64,000 nt of DNA from Pteria penguin (taxonomy: Eukaryota > Mollusca > Bivalvia > Pterioida > Pteriidae): positions 30,440,001 through 30,504,000 of the forward strand of contig CM068592.1 in NCBI GenBank assembly GCA_035048485.1, written 5' to 3'. The position numbers were made by a program, and so were the translations under genes. A model generated the notes under the pieces. The model was not told where the DNA came from. It saw only the letters and a program-made list of their open reading frames with translations, and ran no database searches. Positions 48,130-59,177 of this stretch are shown piece by piece; within the stretch, counting starts at the first letter, position 1, and every line of letters starts with the position of its first letter.

Positions 48130-49556
48130 AGTATGAATCGGCAGTTGTCTTTGACCTTGACCTTGTGTTAAGTGGTTTAGTTCCCGATACAGACCTTATC
48201 ATGCTTTCAATGAAAAATATCTATTGTTAAAATTTTTACGAGTATAAAATATCTCATTTAATTGATGAAAATTTATTTAGATTAAGTTTATATGGTAAGT
48301 CATTTGCTAAACCTGTGCACAGTTTCTGTAGACGTATTTGCATATATCCTATACACAAAGAGCCCTTTCGATTAACAAACACCATTAAGTTTTTATGATA
48401 AGCTCTTCCTGTCAAGATTGGCAATGGGAAATCAATTCAATAACATTAATGTGTTTTATCTAATGTAAAATAAGAGATTCCTTATAATATAAATCATAGT
48501 TAAAGTCTGTAACGGGAATATCACGCTCCGGAAACGGGACACGTTCCGGTTATTACAAAGTAAACAACAAAGAAGTACCGAAGGGTTAACAATATCTCGG
48601 AGTTCGTGGAACAAAAGGACAATATCATCTACAATGTCATACTCAGACAAATGCAACCCCAACTAAATTGAGGTGAGACCAAGTGCCCGGGAGGAGTAAA
48701 CGTCCCATGTTTGCATGCAACACCCGCTGCAGAATTCCTGCAACAACTCATAAAGCTCAGCAAGTAAATACATATATATATAAACATATGAGCACATGAA
48801 GGAGAGAAGGGCACTAAATCAAATTATCCCATTTACGGTATAATGTCAAATCAAGTATAATCCAAAATAAATATCAACATGGTTAGTCTGTATGATCAGA
48901 TCCTAAAATGACGGTTAACATTCTTGAAGGGGGGATCTCAAATTTCATCAGATCCCTATATCGACCATAGAACTTCCTCAGTGATAATTTCAAACATTCC
49001 TCAATATATTCTTTTGAGTGTAGTTTAGTGGCAAGAACTACTGGTTAAGCTAACCAATAGTTAAATTTCATCTAACTATATGTTTGAAATGAGAAGACTT
49101 TAAGTCAAAGTATGTAATAGCATGTGTACTCATCTGTAGCATATGAAACAAAGTTTGTAAAGTAATTTAGATTTTTAAACAGAAATCTTATAATTAATTG
49201 TCACTAAAACTTTGATCACTGGTTAGCTTCGAACAACTGGCCCCTGAATATGTATCTCTTTGCATGCAATACACAAGGCGTCTTACATGCAGTTCAGACA
49301 TTGATGTTTTGCTGAGTTCCCACGTAATTCACAAGGTACAGCTTTTTAGCCGGGCTTAATGCCGAAGGCATAAGTCAAGGCTATAGCCGCCGAGCACGAT
49401 TCTCAAAACGAGGCAATCTGATTATTCTTAAAGCCCTCTTTCTCACTCAGTGTGTTCTTGCGCTTCTAAACATAATCTCTGATGTAATTTCTAGCATCAT
49501 GATATTCAGAACGTATTGAATCTTTATTGGATCATTAATTATATGTAACATTGCAA
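48130..49556 (-). mobile_element. RT-element family R, copy 1 (decayed)
   Basis: About 1.43 kb is collinear with 51,038-52,466, from 'gtatgaatcggcagttgtc' to 'gagatatacat'. On the minus strand near 48.95-49.03 kb, fragments LATKLHSKEYIEECLKL and SLRKFYGRYRDLM can be read. They align with the reverse-transcriptase C-terminal remnant at 30.45 kb, so this is the 3' end of a related element. The rest is untranslated sequence with 'agccgggctt.atgccgaagg' and tandem TGACCTTG sites near the 3' end. Both copies have the same limits at both ends, so they are either same-length truncated insertions or one segmental duplication. Confidence 0.8.
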
Positions 49557-49652
49557 TTGGGAGATATACATCGCTTTTTGATTTCATGTAAACGAAAATA
49601 CTAAGTACATGAACAGAAATGTAAAAGAAAATACGTATATGTAGAAGGTGTT

Positions 49653-49949
49653 ATGTTAGAAAGTATACGCAAGTCCAATCCTAAATTATTTTTCTCAAAA
49701 TTTGCAAAACATAAAACAAACAATGTTAACGTTTCTTTAGAAGACTTGCACGATCATTTTAAATCCCTTTGTTCTGATGCTAATCATGTCCCTCAAGATG
49801 ATTTGGGTATTATCGATAATAGTATTAGTTTTGAAGAACTGGAGAAAGAAATGTTTAAAAGAAACTGAAGATGCCTTCAAGGTGTTAAAGTCCGGTAAAA
49901 GTCACGGACAAGACTGCATCATAAATGATTACTGAAAATAAGAGAAAGT
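49653..49949 (+). pseudogene. LINE reverse-transcriptase N-terminal fragment
   Basis: The frame from 49,653 reads a linker-like stretch (SNPKLFFSKFAKHKTNNVNV, then SLEDLHDHFKSL), typical of the region before a non-LTR reverse transcriptase. After a frameshift near 49,866 it continues as EDAFKVLKSGKSHGQDCIIN. That matches the first conserved RT block, whose usual form is AIKxLKNxKSPGxDxIxNE. A stop follows at once, and no downstream RT motifs (including YxDD) are seen. The fragment lies between the two family-R copies but in opposite orientation, and from a different part of an RT protein. Confidence 0.75.
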
Positions 49950-50507
49950 TATATACGGAGAAAATACATCAACAGAATCTTTATATCATATCAACAGTGC
50001 AGAGAATTGCCACCATTATATTTGAGTAAATTACAGTTGATGTATGCCGATTTATAAAACTTTAGTATATGTCCTTCTTGGAAAATATTTTGAAATTAAA
50101 GATAGTGTAACAAAACATAATGAATATGACACATAAAATGTTAATTTTGACAAATATCCGTTTAATGAAATTTTACTCCTTTGGATGAATTTTGACTCGT
50201 AGCTCAGAGAAACAATACGTATACGATTTGCGCAGGAGTCTATCAAAGTGTTATCAGAGACAAATGTAAAGGTATATAGAGGCACGGGGATGATTGTATA
50301 TGTACTGGCACGGGGTAGACTGTATATAGTGGCACTGGGACTTCTTATATAATGGTATATACAGGGACTCTATGTCTCTGGTGTTATAAGGGGGGCCTTC
50401 TGTGCAGCATGTGGTCTTCGCTAACCATATATATATTTAAGAGCAAGCTTCCTCGATAAAAAGTGCTCTTCTTTATGTGCTTCTATAAGAAAATGCAAAT
50501 AAGTGCA
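49950..50507. other. Spacer, no gene seen
   Basis: A loose repeat of 'ggcacgggg..gattgtatat' occurs at 50,280-50,370. No gene is recognised. Confidence 0.45.
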
Positions 50508-50607
50508 TAGCCGCAAGTATTGGCCCTAAATGAATGATATTCATTTATCATTTATCATTCAATTATCATTATGCCTATCATTCATTTAGGGCCACTACTT
50601 GCGGCTA
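50508..50607. repeat. 100-bp hairpin element
   Basis: The ends TAGCCGCAAGTATTGGCCCT and AGGGCCACTACTTGCGGCTA are inverted repeats that extend inward through 'aaatgaatgata'/'tatcattcattt', with one mismatch in about 32 bp. The centre is AT-rich. It is a compact foldback transposon. Confidence 0.9.
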
Positions 50608-50789
50608 ATGACTGCATTGCTTTACATGCAATTTCCATGATATACGGCGATAAAAGACATGACGATATCGCATATCAATACAATGTTAAATTGAAAATTT
50701 AAAATATTCATTTTTTCAAACTATGTTATAAATAAGTTTACAATAATCAATTTCTAAATTTTCAATGTAGTACAAAGCCTAATAATTGC

Positions 50790-50990
50790 AATGAGTAGCG
50801 GTGATTTTAATACCAGACTCGACGATTGCGATGGGTTGCAGTGGGATTGCGGTGGGTTGCGGCGATTGCGATGGGTTACGATGGTTAAGTACGGGTCAGA
50901 GCATTTGCCATGGCTCTCGGATATGGAAAGAGAGATACATTGCGGTGGGTCGCCGCCAAAAATCACCGCGACGGTTGCGGTGATTTTCCA
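50790..50990. repeat. G-rich repeat-like segment with inverted ends
   Basis: Repeated 'gcgatgggtt', 'gcggtgggttgcgg' and 'gattgcgatggg' units are bracketed by GTAGCGGTGATTTT (~50,795) and AAAATCACCGCGAC (~50,958). It is probably another non-autonomous element. It immediately precedes family-R copy 2. Confidence 0.6.
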
Positions 50991-51037
50991 CTATAAACTT
51001 AAACTAGAGCAGAAAATGTGTAATCCGCGTAGGCTGT

Positions 51038-52466
51038 ACTGTATGAATCGGCAGTTGTCTTTGACCTTGACCTTGTGTTAAGTGGTTTAGTTCCCGATAC
51101 AGACCTTAACATGCTTTCAATGAAAAATATCTATTGTTAAAATTTTTACGAGTATAAAATATCTCATTTAATTGATGAAAATTTATTTAGATTAAGTTTA
51201 TATGTTAAGTCATTTGCTAAACCTGTGCACAGTTTCTGTAGACGTATTTGCATATATCCTATACACAAAGAGCCCTTTCGATTAACAAACACCATTATGT
51301 TTTTATGATAAGCTCTTCCTGTCAAGATTGGCAATGGAAAATCAATTCAATAACATTAATGTGTTTTATCTAATGTAAAATGAGAGATTTCTTATAATTT
51401 AAATCATAGGTAAAGTCTGTAACGCGAATATCATGCTCCGGAAACGGGACACGTTCCGGTTATTACAAAGTAAACAACAAAGAAGTACCGAAGGGTTAAC
51501 AACATCTCGGAGTTCATGGAACAAAAGGACAATATCATCTACAATGTCATACTCAGACAAATACAACCCCAACTAAATTGAGGTGAGACCAAGTGCCCGG
51601 GAGGAGTAAACGTCCCATGTTTGCATGCAACACCCTCTGCAGAAGTCCTGCAATAACTCATCAAGCTCAGCAAGTAAATACATATGAGCACATGAAGGAA
51701 AAAGGACACCAAACCAAATTATCCCATTCACGGTATAATGTCAAATCAAGTATAATCCAAAATAAATATCAACATGGTTAGTCTGTATGATCAGATCCTA
51801 AAACGACGGTTAACATTCTTAAAAATGGGGATCTCACATTTCACCAGATCTCTAAATCGACCATAGAACTTCCTCAGTGGCAATTTCAAACATTCCTCAA
51901 TATATTCCTGTGAAAGCAGTTTATTGGCAAGAACTACTGGTTAGGCTAACCAAAGGTTCAGTTTCATCTATCTGTATGTTTGAAATGAGAAGACTTTTAA
52001 GTCAAAGTGTGTAATAGTATGTGTACTGATCTGTAGCATATGGAACGAGTTTTGTAAAGTAATTTAGATTTTTATACAGAAATCTGATAATAAATTGTCA
52101 CTAAAACTTTGACCACTGGTTAGCTTCGAACAACTGGCCCCTGAATATGTCTCTCTTTGCATGCGATACATAAGGCATCTTTGCGGTTCAGACATTGATA
52201 TTTTGCGGAACTCCCGCATAACTCACAGGGTACAACTTTTTAGCCGGGCTTGATGCCGAAGGCATAAGCCAAGGCTATAGCCGCCGAGCACTAATCTCAA
52301 AACGAGGCAGTCTAATTATAAGTTCTAAAGCCCTCTTTCTCACTCAGTGTGTTCTTGCGCTTCAAAACATAATCTATTATTTATTTTCTAGCATTATAAT
52401 ATTTAGAACGTATTGAATCTTTACTGGATCATTAATTATATGTAACATTGCAAATAGAGATATACA
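51038..52466 (-). mobile_element. RT-element family R, copy 2 (decayed)
   Basis: This is collinear with 48,130-49,556 over its full length, at high identity by eye. Differences include a missing (TA)-rich stretch near 51,685 and scattered substitutions. The reverse-transcriptase C-terminal remnant lies near 51.83-51.95 kb on the minus strand and is similarly broken. Confidence 0.8.
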
Positions 52467-52659
52467 TGTGTATATTCGTGTAGACGGAAGTTACCGCCAT
52501 TCTAGAGAGACTTCTTCTTGTCCAGCTAGTGTTAATTATAGTACAGGCCGTATACGTATGGGCAGATAACAAGCAGTACACACTGCGAGCATACACAGCA
52601 TTATTATACAGTGTTTGAAGTAATTTATAAAAGGCGCGTGGTGTTTAGCGTCGAAAAGT

Positions 52660-52689
52660 ACGTATATATCTAAATTTAGATATATACGT
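52660..52689. repeat. 30-bp perfect palindrome
   Basis: The half-site ACGTATATATCTAAA is followed immediately by its exact reverse complement. The heptamer GCGTCGA occurs directly on each side (52,648 and ~52,695). Confidence 0.97.
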
Positions 52690-53390
52690 CCCAGGCGTCG
52701 AGAATGTAATTTATTGTCAATATTTGTTGATTCTAGACTAAATGAATAAAACAAAACGAAACCCAGTGATATAAAAATAACCGATAACGCGGCACTTGAA
52801 CCTCAGTCAGTCTCGTTATTGGCAATGTCTAGATATTTTAAGATCTAGACAGGCATGGCATTGCCAACTGGTGTAATATTCGTTTACATGTGTATGTTAG
52901 GGGTTTCCCTATGTCTATTTTGCCGATTGAAGCATGTTTCTAATTCAAGGGTCATACATAAACATTGGTATAGCGTTGTGTATTGCCCATTGCCTTCTCG
53001 CTTGGCAGAAAGAAAACGGCTCCCTGTGCTGATTAGCATGTCTGACATTATTCTCAGATCGACGTCATTTCCAACAAAGTAGTAATCAAGATGTAGTTTA
53101 TTCTAATGTCGTTTATGAATGGAGATAAATAAACCAAGTATCACTTCAAGTTTTCTCTCGGATTTGTTCCGTAACATCTAAATTTTCGCAATTTTGATCC
53201 CAAAAGAAATGAATTTTTTATGCATTACTCTTCGAACCGTCGGCTACTATCAAGATATGATGAATTTCTATCGTAGATCTATTGAACTTTTCAAGGATAA
53301 ATAGAATATCCTGCTAAACAGAGTAGGTTTAATGGCCATGGATTGTCAATGCAAATGAAATTGTACTAAAACAATTAATCCAGAAAGTTA
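52690..53390. other. Spacer, no gene seen
   Basis: A 75-codon frame at 52,855-53,082 begins with a hydrophobic stretch (VIFVYMCMLGVSLCLFC) but has no further support. Confidence 0.4.
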
Positions 53391-53662
53391 CAGTCAAAAC
53401 GGCCCAAGAAAAAATTGTCTACACCAGAACGGCCCACACCAAAACGGTTCATTTTTTTAACAAAAAGGCCGAACTTTGTAATATTTTGACAATGGAAATC
53501 GACGTTGGTTGCAAAATTGATTTTTTTTCACCTAGTGTTTAAATTATACTTGATACAGATAGTAAGAAGGCAAATAATTTGACATTTTAATAAATTGCCT
53601 TCAGCATAAAATTATTCCTATTTTCTTGTGGGCCGTTTTATTTTTGGGCCGTTTTGACTATA
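53389..53662. mobile_element. TA-flanked inverted-repeat element (Tc1/mariner-like MITE)
   Basis: The ends CAGTCAAAACGGCCCA (from 53,391) and TGGGCCGTTTTGACTA (to 53,660) are inverted repeats directly flanked by TA on each side. A second inner 'acggccca' occurs near each end. The CAGT start and TA target fit the Tc1/mariner group. At ~270 bp it is non-autonomous. Confidence 0.8.
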
Positions 53663-54177
53663 CAACCATTATTCTGCTCTTTCCTTGAATTTGTTATCAA
53701 CTGTATTTTAACTCCAATTTAATCTTTTGCTACTTACTAAAAGCCCGGCTATCAGTATTGTAAGAACTTTGATTTGAAAGAGGAAGGTAGATTCCGCCAT
53801 TTAAAGTACAAGTGATATGCAATTTAAACAAAGAAAAAACAAGTTGTTATTATATTCAAAAAATAATTTACATATTTTATATTATATTATGTCTGTAGGT
53901 GTGTGTAGGTATGTGTGTAAATAAAAAGAGACAACAACAACACAAACACAATAAAAAAATGTCAAATTTTCTAGGCCATCTGTACCATCATCAGGACACA
54001 ATAATTACAAACATCTAAAGAGATAAACACAGATAAAAGTCTTATATACAAAGCATTAAGCTACGTAAAGTGAAATGGAGATATATAAACTACATATTTT
54101 CCTTTTGTTGTAGCGAGTAATAAATAAGACCGAAGCATTCTGAAGACAAAAATATTCTTACACTTGAATAAACAAAA
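53663..54177. other. AT-rich spacer, no gene seen
   Basis: Simple AT, GT and CAA tracts only. Confidence 0.5.
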
Positions 54178-54435
54178 CCGGTGTAGCCCAGTGAAAAGGT
54201 GAGCGGGGGTAGGCCCGGGTTCAATTCCCGCCATGGGTACATCGGTGCCCTGTCTTTCGGATGAGACATTAAAACTTGAGGTCCCGTGTCCCTGTAGGCG
54301 CGGGACAAGAAAGATCTCTCACTGCTTCGGTGGGGTCAGTTACAAAGGTATAAATTTCTAGCTATGCAGCAGACAGATGCCGTCACCATATAAGTGAGAT
54401 AATCGTGGTGTGTCGTAATTTATTAATCAATCAAT
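54178..54435 (+). repeat. SINE-2 copy, plus orientation
   Basis: Order: head 'aaccggtgtagcccagtgaaaag', B box GGGTTCAATTCCCGCC, body 'tgccctgtctttcggatgagac' and 'gaggtcccgtgtccctg', then 'ctcactgcttcggtgggg', and tail 'gccgtcaccatataagtgagataatcgtgg' ending in (AATC)n. Weak flanking similarity (CACTTGAATAAA / CACTTGTAATCA) may be an old target-site duplication. Confidence 0.88.
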
Positions 54436-54758
54436 CACTTGTAATCAAATATCGATTACATATCCCCTGCCTATTTACCTTAATTACATTTGATGCCTAT
54501 CTCATATCATTAGATATGGTTTATTTGATATAAATCATCAATATTTAAGGAATGCTATGCCGACAGCAAAAATACTTCATAGAGTTTTTATTTGGTAATT
54601 TGGTACGCGCTTTCCTCAAATAATAGATCTTCTTTTTCCCCTTCAATTACGACTGAAGTGTATTCAAAAATTGAGTGTTATACTTATAATCTATAACTTA
54701 TTTACTACAAGCTGTTATGAACAATGTTTTACAACTAAATCCTTGATTTATTTTTTAG

Positions 54759-54899
54759 GATTTGTGATTGATGGTGAACGATTCATATTATCCGGAACAC
54801 CGAGCCGATTCTTCATACTACATAACAAAAACCAGAGAGACGGACGAGCATGTAGTAGCCAGGTGCTTTGGTACATCGGAAGGCCTCGGGTACCAGGCT
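54759..54899 (+). CDS. Candidate orphan exon, unrecognised
   Basis: A good 3' splice site (CCTTGATTTATTTTTTAG) precedes GATTTGTGATTGATGG. One frame (starting two bases in) stays open for 46 codons and begins FVIDGERFILSGTPSRF. A second frame from ~54,768 is also open and contains SYYITKTRETDEHVVARCFG. No convincing 5' splice site follows; an interspersed repeat begins at ~54,930 and may have truncated the exon. Family unknown. Confidence 0.25.
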
Positions 54900-54941
54900 A
54901 GAGCATGTAGTACTAAGATTGATTGTTTGAGGGTGGCGCCT

Positions 54942-55115
54942 TTTCAGCAAGATTTTCTCGAAATTTTAAAGGTGGATTACCTATAGTAAACTTTTTTAAA
55001 ATCTGAAAGAGGGACGAACTGGTGTGCATTTGTTATATTTGTGTATACAACTAAGAAAAAAAGGGGGAGTAAATCTTGCTAGAAGTTTGATGATTTAACA
55101 AGGGACTATTTTTTC
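54942..55115. repeat. 14-bp-TIR repeat, copy 2
   Basis: TTTCAGCAAGATTT and AAATCTTGCTAGAA bound a ~143-bp segment collinear with 3069-3209 and 59,729-59,868. Similarity runs on to the right ('gatttaacaagggac'). Confidence 0.75.
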
Positions 55116-56028
55116 CAAATTATCATAAAAACGAAGGGTAAAAATCCAGTTCTAATATTCTAAAGATGGCCTTCATGGCGGTCAAATTGAATTACAAGAA
55201 TTATTTTCTTTTAGTGTTAAGATTTTCATGAAAGCCACATTAGAAATCATATCGGATTAAGTAATACAATGTTTTACATCACATTTAAATTGTTCATTTT
55301 TGTAGTGTTTAATCAAAGTTGAGGAGAAAATGAGGGAAATTAATCCAAAGCTTTTCAAGATGGCCGCCATTAAAGCCATATTGGACTACACGCACCATTT
55401 TTGTCACATATATTTATTAAGAATGGGATCGGACCTTAATTCCTTATTACTACGTTAATAACTTCTATATATACATCATTTGAGTAATAGTTATACCTTA
55501 GACTAGGTCTAAAAATTAAATATTGTGAACGGGTTATCACTTCGGGTTCTTACATTACCATAGTGTAGAAAACGGAAGTTGAGATGTAAGTATCTTAAGA
55601 TAAGATACAAACAACACAAGCACATGAAAGTTATTTTCTTTTACGCTAGTATTTCAAACCAATGGTTCGCCTTCTGTAAGAAATACCTGCAATAACTGAG
55701 TTGATTTGATAACAACTACAGTATTCTCGGACCCACTTCGCTTCATTTTAGCATTTTCACACAGTGACTTTGCACCGCTCATTCAAATACACGTTAACCA
55801 TGAAAAATGTTGATACCACAAGTATAGACTGTCATCGTTTTAAATTACCATACCTTAACATGAATGAAAACTGTATCTTAAGTAACATTTATACGGGCAT
55901 TAAATTTCCAGATGACGTCAGTATGATAATGATGTAAACGAGATTATGTATTCGAAACAAGCGTTCATAATATAATGTATGATTAAGTTATGCTTACTAC
56001 CAAATGTTGATATATTGTAAAATCGTAG
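55116..56028. other. Spacer, no gene seen
   Basis: 'aagatggccgcca' type motifs occur near 55,165 and 55,360 within loosely similar stretches. No exon is recognised. Confidence 0.45.
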
Positions 56029-56228
56029 GTGAAGAGATAAGTTACAGAGGAACAGACACCCTCGGCAGCTACACAGACTGGCCTCACTTATGCCCCCACG
56101 GAGCATCATTAATCCCTACAAGCTTTCAAGTAGTATTTTCAACTACAATTGTTGAATTACCAATCACTTTTGTCAGATTAAAATTGTCTGACTCACAAGT
56201 ACGTATAAAACTCGTTTCTAGCATCTGA
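56029..56228 (+). CDS. Candidate terminal exon, unrecognised
   Basis: A possible 3' splice site (weak tract, ...AATCGTAG) is followed by an open frame of about 66 codons, then TGA at 56,226-56,228 and AATAAA at 56,233-56,238. The start of the frame (EEISYRGTDTLGSYTDWPHL, then CPHGASLIP) has protein-like composition and higher GC than the surroundings. I recognise no family. It could pair with the exon candidate at 54.76 kb, but the frame relation cannot be tested without a donor site. Confidence 0.35.
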
Positions 56229-56496
56229 TTAAAATAAATGATTAAACATGTGATGAAATGGAAATAACTGAAACAATGTCAAGATAATCCTTGAAAGAAG
56301 GATAACTCTAGCTTACACAAAGAATTGATAATTTTGCATAACTGTTTAACAGATTATTGTATCAAAATATCATATCGTTGCCAAGCTGTATAATAGGTAT
56401 GACCAATGTTGTATCAAGATGTGATGTCTAACTTCTTATAAATACTCCAGGATGTCGGAAGACAATTCTTCATTCAGTCAGATTTATGATGTTCGC

Positions 56497-57080
56497 CTAC
56501 ACCAGAAATTCATCATGGGTATTCCTATATATGCCTGAAATTCATCATGGGCAATGCTATATGCCTGAAATTCATCATGGGCATTCCTATATATGCCTGA
56601 AATTCATCATGGGCATTGCTATATATGCCTGAAATTCATCATGGGCATTCCTATATATGCCTGAAATTCATCATGGGCATACATATATATGCCTGAAATT
56701 CATCATGGGCATTCCTATATATGCCTGAAATTCATCATGGGCGTTCCTATATATGCCTGAAATTCATCATGGGCATTGCTATATATGCCTGAAATTCATC
56801 ATGGGCATTCCTATATATGCCTGAAATTCATCATGGGCATACATATATATGCCTGAAATTCATCATGGGCATTCCTATATATGCCTGAAATTCATCATGG
56901 GCTTTCCTATATATGCCTGAAATTCATCATGGGCATTCCTATATATGCCTGAAATTCATCATGGGCATACATATATATGCCTGAAATTCATCATGGGCAT
57001 TCCTATATATGCCTGAAATTCATCATGGGCTTTCCTATATATGCCTGAAATTCATCATGGGCATTCCTATATATGCCTAT
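56497..57080. repeat. 32-bp minisatellite with higher-order structure, 18 copies
   Basis: The unit is TGCCTGAAATTCATCATGGG plus CATTCCTATATA. Variants in the bases after 'atgggc' (ATTGC, ATTCC, ATACAT, GTTCC, TTTCC) follow a repeating order along the array. Confidence 0.96.
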
Positions 57081-57407
57081 AATTCACTTTAAAAAAGCAA
57101 CACTGCACTTACATGTATACGTGGTCGACGACCCTCACCACGTATCAGTATAACAGTATAGCGATCATGAAGTATTCGTACATCGTCTAGTATCTCCCTC
57201 TGTCTCATGTGAGCTCCAATATCTCTTTGTAATTATGTTAGGGATGACCTGTAGAAATGGGATCTTCCGCACAATTTTTCTATCACAAGTTTATCGAATA
57301 CCCTAGTAGCACACATGACAATGCTGTGATGAGTAAGACAAGAAAACGTTGATGTGTCCATCAATGGATGCCCGCAGAATTTATGGTACACAGACTGATA
57401 CGCGTCC
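57081..57407. other. Spacer, no gene seen
   Basis: Contains the short inverted pair 'tacgtggtcgac'/'accacgta' near 57,118-57,147. Nothing else. Confidence 0.5.
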
Positions 57408-57983
57408 TTAAAGCTGTATACCCTATGTTTGCTAGTACAATGCATATTATAGGTTAATTTATTCAAAATTGTTTTGATTATATATATAAGCCTAAACATA
57501 TTAAAAAAGGACCCTTGCAAATGTTGTGATAAAATTCGTCGTATTATGTGAGATATGGCTGTCTAAAACGCGATGTTTGTAAACAGAATGTTTACAACCA
57601 ACTTATCACATGATCTAATTCGGTAGCCGCGGCATCATGGACACTGATGGAGGGCGAAGCAAATAAACTTGACGAGTAACTTTAAAAATCTGCATTCAAG
57701 TCTGCTAAAGTTAGAATTTACTGAAATCGTTTTCTTTTGGAGTCTTCCTTCCTCGTATTTGTTTTGTTTAATTTGCGCATGCGCGACATCAGGTTATGGT
57801 TGTATTTATGGAATACCCACTTTATTTACGTTTTTTATTTTGATATCTTCGAGGGTTGGAAGCAAAAAAAAAACTGTTATTAACACAAAGTTAATAACTT
57901 CAGCCATACGAGAAAAATACAGGTTTTGTTTTACATGCTCTAATTTTTGAATTGGTACCGAATTGTAGGGTATACAACTTTAA
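57408..57983. mobile_element. TTAA-flanked non-autonomous DNA transposon, copy 2
   Basis: The element (57,412-57,979, 568 bp) is collinear with 6680-7255. Ends AGCTGTATACCCTA and TAGGGTATACAACT are unchanged, with TTAA on both sides. The NRF-1-like TGCGCATGCGCG is kept. The CACGTG of copy 1 is CACATG here. Confidence 0.85.
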
Positions 57984-58399
57984 AATCCGATGGTCAAATG
58001 TTCCAAAAGTCATAAATTATGTGAATAGATATATAATTGTCAAAACAAACGTCCGTAAAGACGATGAGTTTAAGGTACTTTATGATAGCAAAACGTATAT
58101 CAATTCCAGTAGCATTATCTTCACTTTATTCTTCTTCAAAACAATTCCATACCTGATGATTTCGAGTCATCATGCGCACTCACTGTGATCATCATTTTGT
58201 GACGTTAGTTAACAATATTATTCTTCAAAAACAGGGACTTCTCATTCAACCGAATACAAGTTTCATCAAATTTTGTATGCCATTAATTTCATGTTTGTGT
58301 ATGCTGAGTTTTTTTTAATACGGAAAAGGAAGTTTAATCTGCTACCGAGCACCGAGCACACTTACCATATGTACGTTACCACCTGCCAAACATACAAAT
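57984..58399. other. Spacer, no gene seen
   Basis: Short frames only. Confidence 0.5.
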
Positions 58400-59175
58400 G
58401 CATCAAGTATAGGAAGTTGGGTGTCAAGTCAGGTAGATACTTGTTCTGATGCCAAGTACATAGATCTCAGGTATAGACAGGTAGATCTCCGATTACTTGA
58501 CACCAAGCACACTGACTACTGGTATAGGCAGGTACAGATTGACTTGATGCCCAGAACACTGACCACAGGTAGAGTCAGGTAGATCTCTGACTTGATGCCC
58601 AGGACACTGATCTCTGACTTGATGCCCAGAACACTAACCACAGGTATAGGTAGGCATATCTCTGACTTGATGCCCAGAACACTGACAAGTAGAGTCAGGT
58701 AGATCTCGGACTTGATGCCCAGAACACTGACCACAGGTATAAGCAGGTACATCTCTGATCTGATGCCCAGCAAAATGACCAAATGTAAATGCAGGTAGAT
58801 ATTTGACCAGATGCCCAGCACCTTGACCAAATGTAAATGCAGGTAGATATTTGGCCTCATGTCTAGCACATTGACCAAACATAAAACAGATGTCAGACCT
58901 GATACCAAGCACATTGATCAAAGATAAACACACGCAGATATCTGACCTGATGATTAACACACTGACTACAGGACTGGTATAGGCAGGTAAATATTTTACC
59001 TGATGCCCAGCACATTTACCAAAGGTACATGACGGTAGTTATCCCATCTAATGCCCAATTGACCAACTGTAAAAGTAGGTAAATATCTTGCCCGATTCCA
59101 AACACATTGACCTAAGGTAAATTACGGTAAATTTCTGACCGAATACCCAGCACATTGATCACAGGTACATGCGTC
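58400..59175. repeat. Degenerate minisatellite, ~48-bp unit
   Basis: About 15 copies of a unit near GACCACAGGTAGAGTCAGGT, AGATCTCTGACTTGATG, CCCAGAACACT. Because 48 bases is 16 codons, minus-strand frames (58,516-58,960) run through it with VLGIKSEIYL repeats; this is not coding evidence. Copies become more diverged toward the right, where they run into a tRNA-like SINE fragment. Confidence 0.88.
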
Positions 59176-59177
59176 AA

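Noticed and set aside
50810..50885. G-quadruplex in the G-rich segment
   Set aside because: The GGG runs are separated by loops mostly longer than seven bases, so a stable quadruplex is unlikely.
48130..52466. LTR retrotransposon with the two 1.43-kb repeats as LTRs
   Set aside because: The repeats contain a reverse-transcriptase C-terminal remnant, lack obvious TG..CA ends, and the spacer has no gag-pol in the same orientation.
58516..58960. Minus-strand frames with VLGIKSEIYL repeats
   Set aside because: Produced by the 48-bp minisatellite; two frames overlap and neither has gene signals.
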